The notes below the pieces were generated by a model. That model worked only from the letters and a program-made list of their open reading frames with translations, had not been told where the DNA came from and searched no databases. This document shows, piece by piece, positions 62,016 to 64,000 of a stretch of DNA of 64,000 bases. The first letter of the stretch is position 1, and the number at the start of each line of letters is the position of its first letter. The stretch comes from Oscillospiraceae bacterium (lineage in GTDB: Bacteria > Bacillota > Clostridia > Oscillospirales > Oscillospiraceae). Both the position numbers and the translations under genes were made by a program. The stretch spans positions 1-64,000 of the forward strand of contig CADBWQ010000004.1 in the NCBI GenBank assembly GCA_902798545.1. The letters are read 5' to 3'.

Positions 62016-63604
62016 GGTCCGGCGGTCTCTCAGTGAGAAAATGGTCTCCAGCGGCTTCTTTAAAACTATTGCTTTGCTGTTTCTGGCTCTTTTCCATCAT
62101 ACTCCCTTTATTGCGGATGCTCTCCACTATCGCTACTGTGGATGTTGCTTCCGTCATCACCGCCAGAAAGTTTTCCCGAGCTTTTTCTCATTCCATTGCC
62201 GCTTCAACCGTTTCTACAATGATTTCGGTTGTCCTCGCCGGCATTCTCTCCTGGTGCGTCGCCCGTACCAACATCAGACATAAAACGATTTTGAATACGC
62301 TCATCACCGTGCCTATGCTCATTCCTTCCATCTCTCACGGGATGGGACTGATCATCATTCTGGGTGCCAACGGCTGGCTGGCGAGACTCCTGGGGCTGAC
62401 CGGTGGAATCTATGGCTTCTGGGGAATTGTTATTGGGTCTGTCATGTACTCCTTCCCTGTTGCCTATCTGATGCTGTATGATGTTCTTCTGTATGAAGAT
62501 GCCACCCCTTATGAAGCTGCGGATGTAATGGGGTTGAAAGCTGCAGACAGGTTTTTTGCCATTACTTTTCCCTATCTACGCAAGCCTCTAATTTCTGTGG
62601 TGTTTGCTGCTTTTACGATGATTATTACCGACTACGGTGTCCCGCTTATGGTCGGGGGAAAATATACGACACTTCCTGTCATGATGTATCAGGACGTCAT
62701 CGGCATGTTGGATTTCGGCAAGGGGTCTGTTATTGGCATGATTCTGTTGATTCCGGCGCTGATTGCCTGTATTCTGGATATGGCAAACAGAGATAAGGGA
62801 AATGCAGCTTTTATCGGCAAGCCCTACACCCCAAAAGATAATCGGTTGAGAGATACCTGTGCCATTCTGATCATAGGTTTTCTCATAGTTCTGATTTTTC
62901 TCCCCATCGGTTCTTTTGCAGTTCTCGGATTCATTAACAAGTATCCGATTGATATGACCCTGTCTCTCAGTAATATTACGCAGGCGGTTCACATGGGTGC
63001 GTTAAAGTACCTCTGCAATTCCCTCGTAATCGCATCGGTTGTCTCTGTCTTTGGAACCGCACTTGCCGTTTTTAACGCGTATATGACTGCACGCAATAAA
63101 ACGAAAATGAGCTATGTCCTGCACCTTATGTCTATCACCTCACTGGCAATTCCAGGCATCGTTCTTGGCCTGTCCTATGTCATGTTCTTCAAAAAATCAC
63201 CGATTTATGGTACATTTGCCATTTTATTTCTCGTTAATTCAATGCACTTCTTCGCTTCTCCCTACCTGATGGCTTACAACACCTTTGGTAAAATTAACGA
63301 GAATCTGGAAGATGTCGGCTCCACACTCGGTATTCCTCACTTTCTGATCATCCGTGATGTCCTTCTCCCCCAAGCTGCCGGAACCATTCTGGAAATGGTG
63401 AGTTATTTTTTTGTAAACTGTATGATGACGATCTCCGCGGTCTCTTTCCTTTCGAATGTAAACACGAAGCCGGTCGCCCTAATGATCACACAGTTTGAAG
63501 GCCAGATGCAGCTCGAGTGCGCGGCGTTCGTTTCTCTGTTGATTCTGGTTGTGAATATTATTATGAAGTATGCAATCTTCCTGATAAAGAAAAAGCTTTC
63601 CTGA
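62012..63604 (+). CDS. ABC importer permease, two fused modules (FbpB-like)
   Basis: In this 530-residue protein two BPD_transp_1 modules of about six TM helices each are joined. Each has the EAA loop: DATPYEAADVMGLKAADRFF in the first half and ENLEDVGSTLGIPHFLIIRD in the second. This is the layout of ferric iron, thiamine and aminoethylphosphonate permeases. With the binding protein and ATPase it makes a complete importer. No terminator-like hairpin follows at once; a structured region begins at 63636. Confidence 0.93.
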   Translation: MRSGGLSVRKWSPAASLKLLLCCFWLFSIILPLLRMLSTIATVDVASVITARKFSRAFSHSIAASTVSTMISVVLAGILSWCVARTNIRHKTILNTLITVPMLIPSISHGMGLIIILGANGWLARLLGLTGGIYGFWGIVIGSVMYSFPVAYLMLYDVLLYEDATPYEAADVMGLKAADRFFAITFPYLRKPLISVVFAAFTMIITDYGVPLMVGGKYTTLPVMMYQDVIGMLDFGKGSVIGMILLIPALIACILDMANRDKGNAAFIGKPYTPKDNRLRDTCAILIIGFLIVLIFLPIGSFAVLGFINKYPIDMTLSLSNITQAVHMGALKYLCNSLVIASVVSVFGTALAVFNAYMTARNKTKMSYVLHLMSITSLAIPGIVLGLSYVMFFKKSPIYGTFAILFLVNSMHFFASPYLMAYNTFGKINENLEDVGSTLGIPHFLIIRDVLLPQAAGTILEMVSYFFVNCMMTISAVSFLSNVNTKPVALMITQFEGQMQLECAAFVSLLILVVNIIMKYAIFLIKKKLS

Positions 63605-63635
63605 TTTGATACCAGTTACATTCATTTAGTCAAGA

Positions 63636-63752
63636 CTTCCGGCTAAGCCAGAAGCCTGATTAAGCCCTGGAAGGGCATTTTACCAGCAGCCCCTAAAGAG
63701 TGCCCGAAAGGTTTACTAACCTCAGTTTTTTCGGGCGTCCCTTAAGGGGCTG
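63636..63752. other. Three consecutive hairpins in the intergenic region
   Basis: Three inverted repeats follow one another between the permease and the convergent gene. They are CTTCCGGC with GCCAGAAG (63636-63654, one mismatch), GCCCT with AGGGC (63664-63676), and a large nested structure (CAGCCCCTAA at 63687-63696 with TTAAGGGGCTG at 63742-63752, inner stem GCCCGAAA with TTTCGGGC). It may act as a terminator or mRNA-end structure, a repeat element or a small RNA. No ORF is present from 63605 to 63890. Confidence 0.5.
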
Positions 63753-63834
63753 TTCATATGCTTCCTTTTTCGTAAGCGGTAAATAGCCGGTACTCTATAT
63801 CGTGAGTTCTGCTGCTTTTTCTTTGATATTGGGT

Positions 63835-63879
63835 GTAAAAAAGGAGCTGCGGCAAAAATTCATTTTGCTACAGCTCCTT
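63835..63879 (-). terminator. Terminator of the minus-strand gene at the window end
   Basis: Read on the minus strand, AAGGAGCTG (63871-63879 complement) pairs with CAGCTCCTT (63841-63849 complement), with an inner stem of GCAAAA and TTTTGC, followed by a run of Ts (63835-63840 complement). It lies 12 bases past the stop codon at 63891. Confidence 0.88.
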
Positions 63880-63890
63880 CCATAAAGATT

Positions 63891-64000
63891 TTATTTTGCT
63901 TTTACGCTGAGACCGGATTCGTATGGACTTGTGAAGATTGTTCCGGCACCGTTTATACAACGTATCGTATACACATAGGTGTTTCCGGCTTTGGCGGTCT
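63891..64000 (-). CDS. 3' end of a surface-type protein with Fn3-like repeat
   Basis: Only the last 35 residues are inside the window. They read ...AKAGNTYVYTIRCINGAGTI and then FTSPYESGLSVKAK before the stop. The GNTYVYTIRC pattern is typical of the final strands of fibronectin-III-like repeats in secreted clostridial proteins. The start and any domain order lie outside the window. Confidence 0.7.
   Translation of the reverse strand, partial: TAKAGNTYVYTIRCINGAGTIFTSPYESGLSVKAK

Noticed and set aside
1-64000. CRISPR array, insertion sequences or prophage
   Set aside because: No regularly spaced repeats, transposase, integrase or phage structural genes were recognised in any frame.

Overview
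The window is a stretch of chromosome from a Gram-positive anaerobe of the class Clostridia, most likely Lachnospiraceae-like. The inference rests on an rpsL-rpsG-fusA-tuf operon, an rpmH-rnpA-yidD-yidC-jag block, strong AGGAGG ribosome sites, sigma-A promoters with near-consensus TTGACA/TATAAT boxes, an archaeal-type prolyl-tRNA synthetase, and a large cell-surface glycopolymer locus with TagF, TagG/TagH and LicD families. No species can be named from sequence reading alone. The housekeeping part (1-23.5 kb) looks GC-rich. The polysaccharide part is more AT-rich, most obviously at 28.0-33.0 and 50.2-54.0 kb.

Layout. 1-4.2 kb (minus): translation operon rpsL, rpsG, fusA, tuf (tuf is cut by the window edge). 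4.6-5.7 kb (plus): recA. 5.8-9.3 kb (minus): rpmH, rnpA, yidD, yidC, jag/khpB, acpP. 9.35-17.8 kb (minus): one long colinear series beginning with a secreted transglutaminase-like protein, then a PilC/GspF-like platform protein, four small membrane proteins resembling degenerate pilins, a PilT-type ATPase, a BTAD-type regulator with a degenerate GGDEF-like tail, an unknown protein, an Hpt protein, queH and galU. 17.9-23.5 kb: a histidine phosphatase-GNAT fusion, a PurN-like protein without the catalytic residues, a membrane protein with an acidic/Ala/Pro-rich linker, and proS.

23.6-63.6 kb is a cell-surface polymer region. It holds a CheR-GT4 fusion and a beta-helix protein (minus). A plus-strand group follows: a DUF616 glycosyltransferase fusion, an MBOAT acyltransferase and its DHHW partner. 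Next come an initiating sugar transferase, a GT2, polytopic membrane proteins, a DUF4422 protein and YfhO. From 42.5 kb a long plus-strand series runs: LicD, TagG-like and TagH-like ABC exporter, a membrane-anchored propeller-like protein, a second LicD, a galactitol-1-phosphate-dehydrogenase-like enzyme, a TarI/IspD-like cytidylyltransferase, a GatZ-like protein, TagF-like polymerase, GT61, a truncated membrane protein, an acyltransferase, a second TagF/TagB-like protein, a YidC-like/sulfatase-like fusion, and a winged-helix LicC/PntC-like cytidylyltransferase. An importer (binding protein, ATPase, fused permease) of the Fe3+/2-aminoethylphosphonate type closes the region.

How they may work together (inference): the sugar transferase and glycosyltransferases would build a lipid-linked primer. 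The dehydrogenase/cytidylyltransferase/GatZ trio would supply a CDP-activated polyol, possibly a hexitol, and the two TagF-like enzymes would polymerise it. The ABC pair would export it, and the LicC/LicD proteins would decorate it with phosphocholine or a related phospho(no)amine, with O-acyl groups from the acyltransferases. The YidC-sulfatase fusion is the most unusual protein in the window and could act on the polymer at the outer face of the membrane. The last bases hold three consecutive hairpins and the 3' end of a minus-strand surface-type protein.
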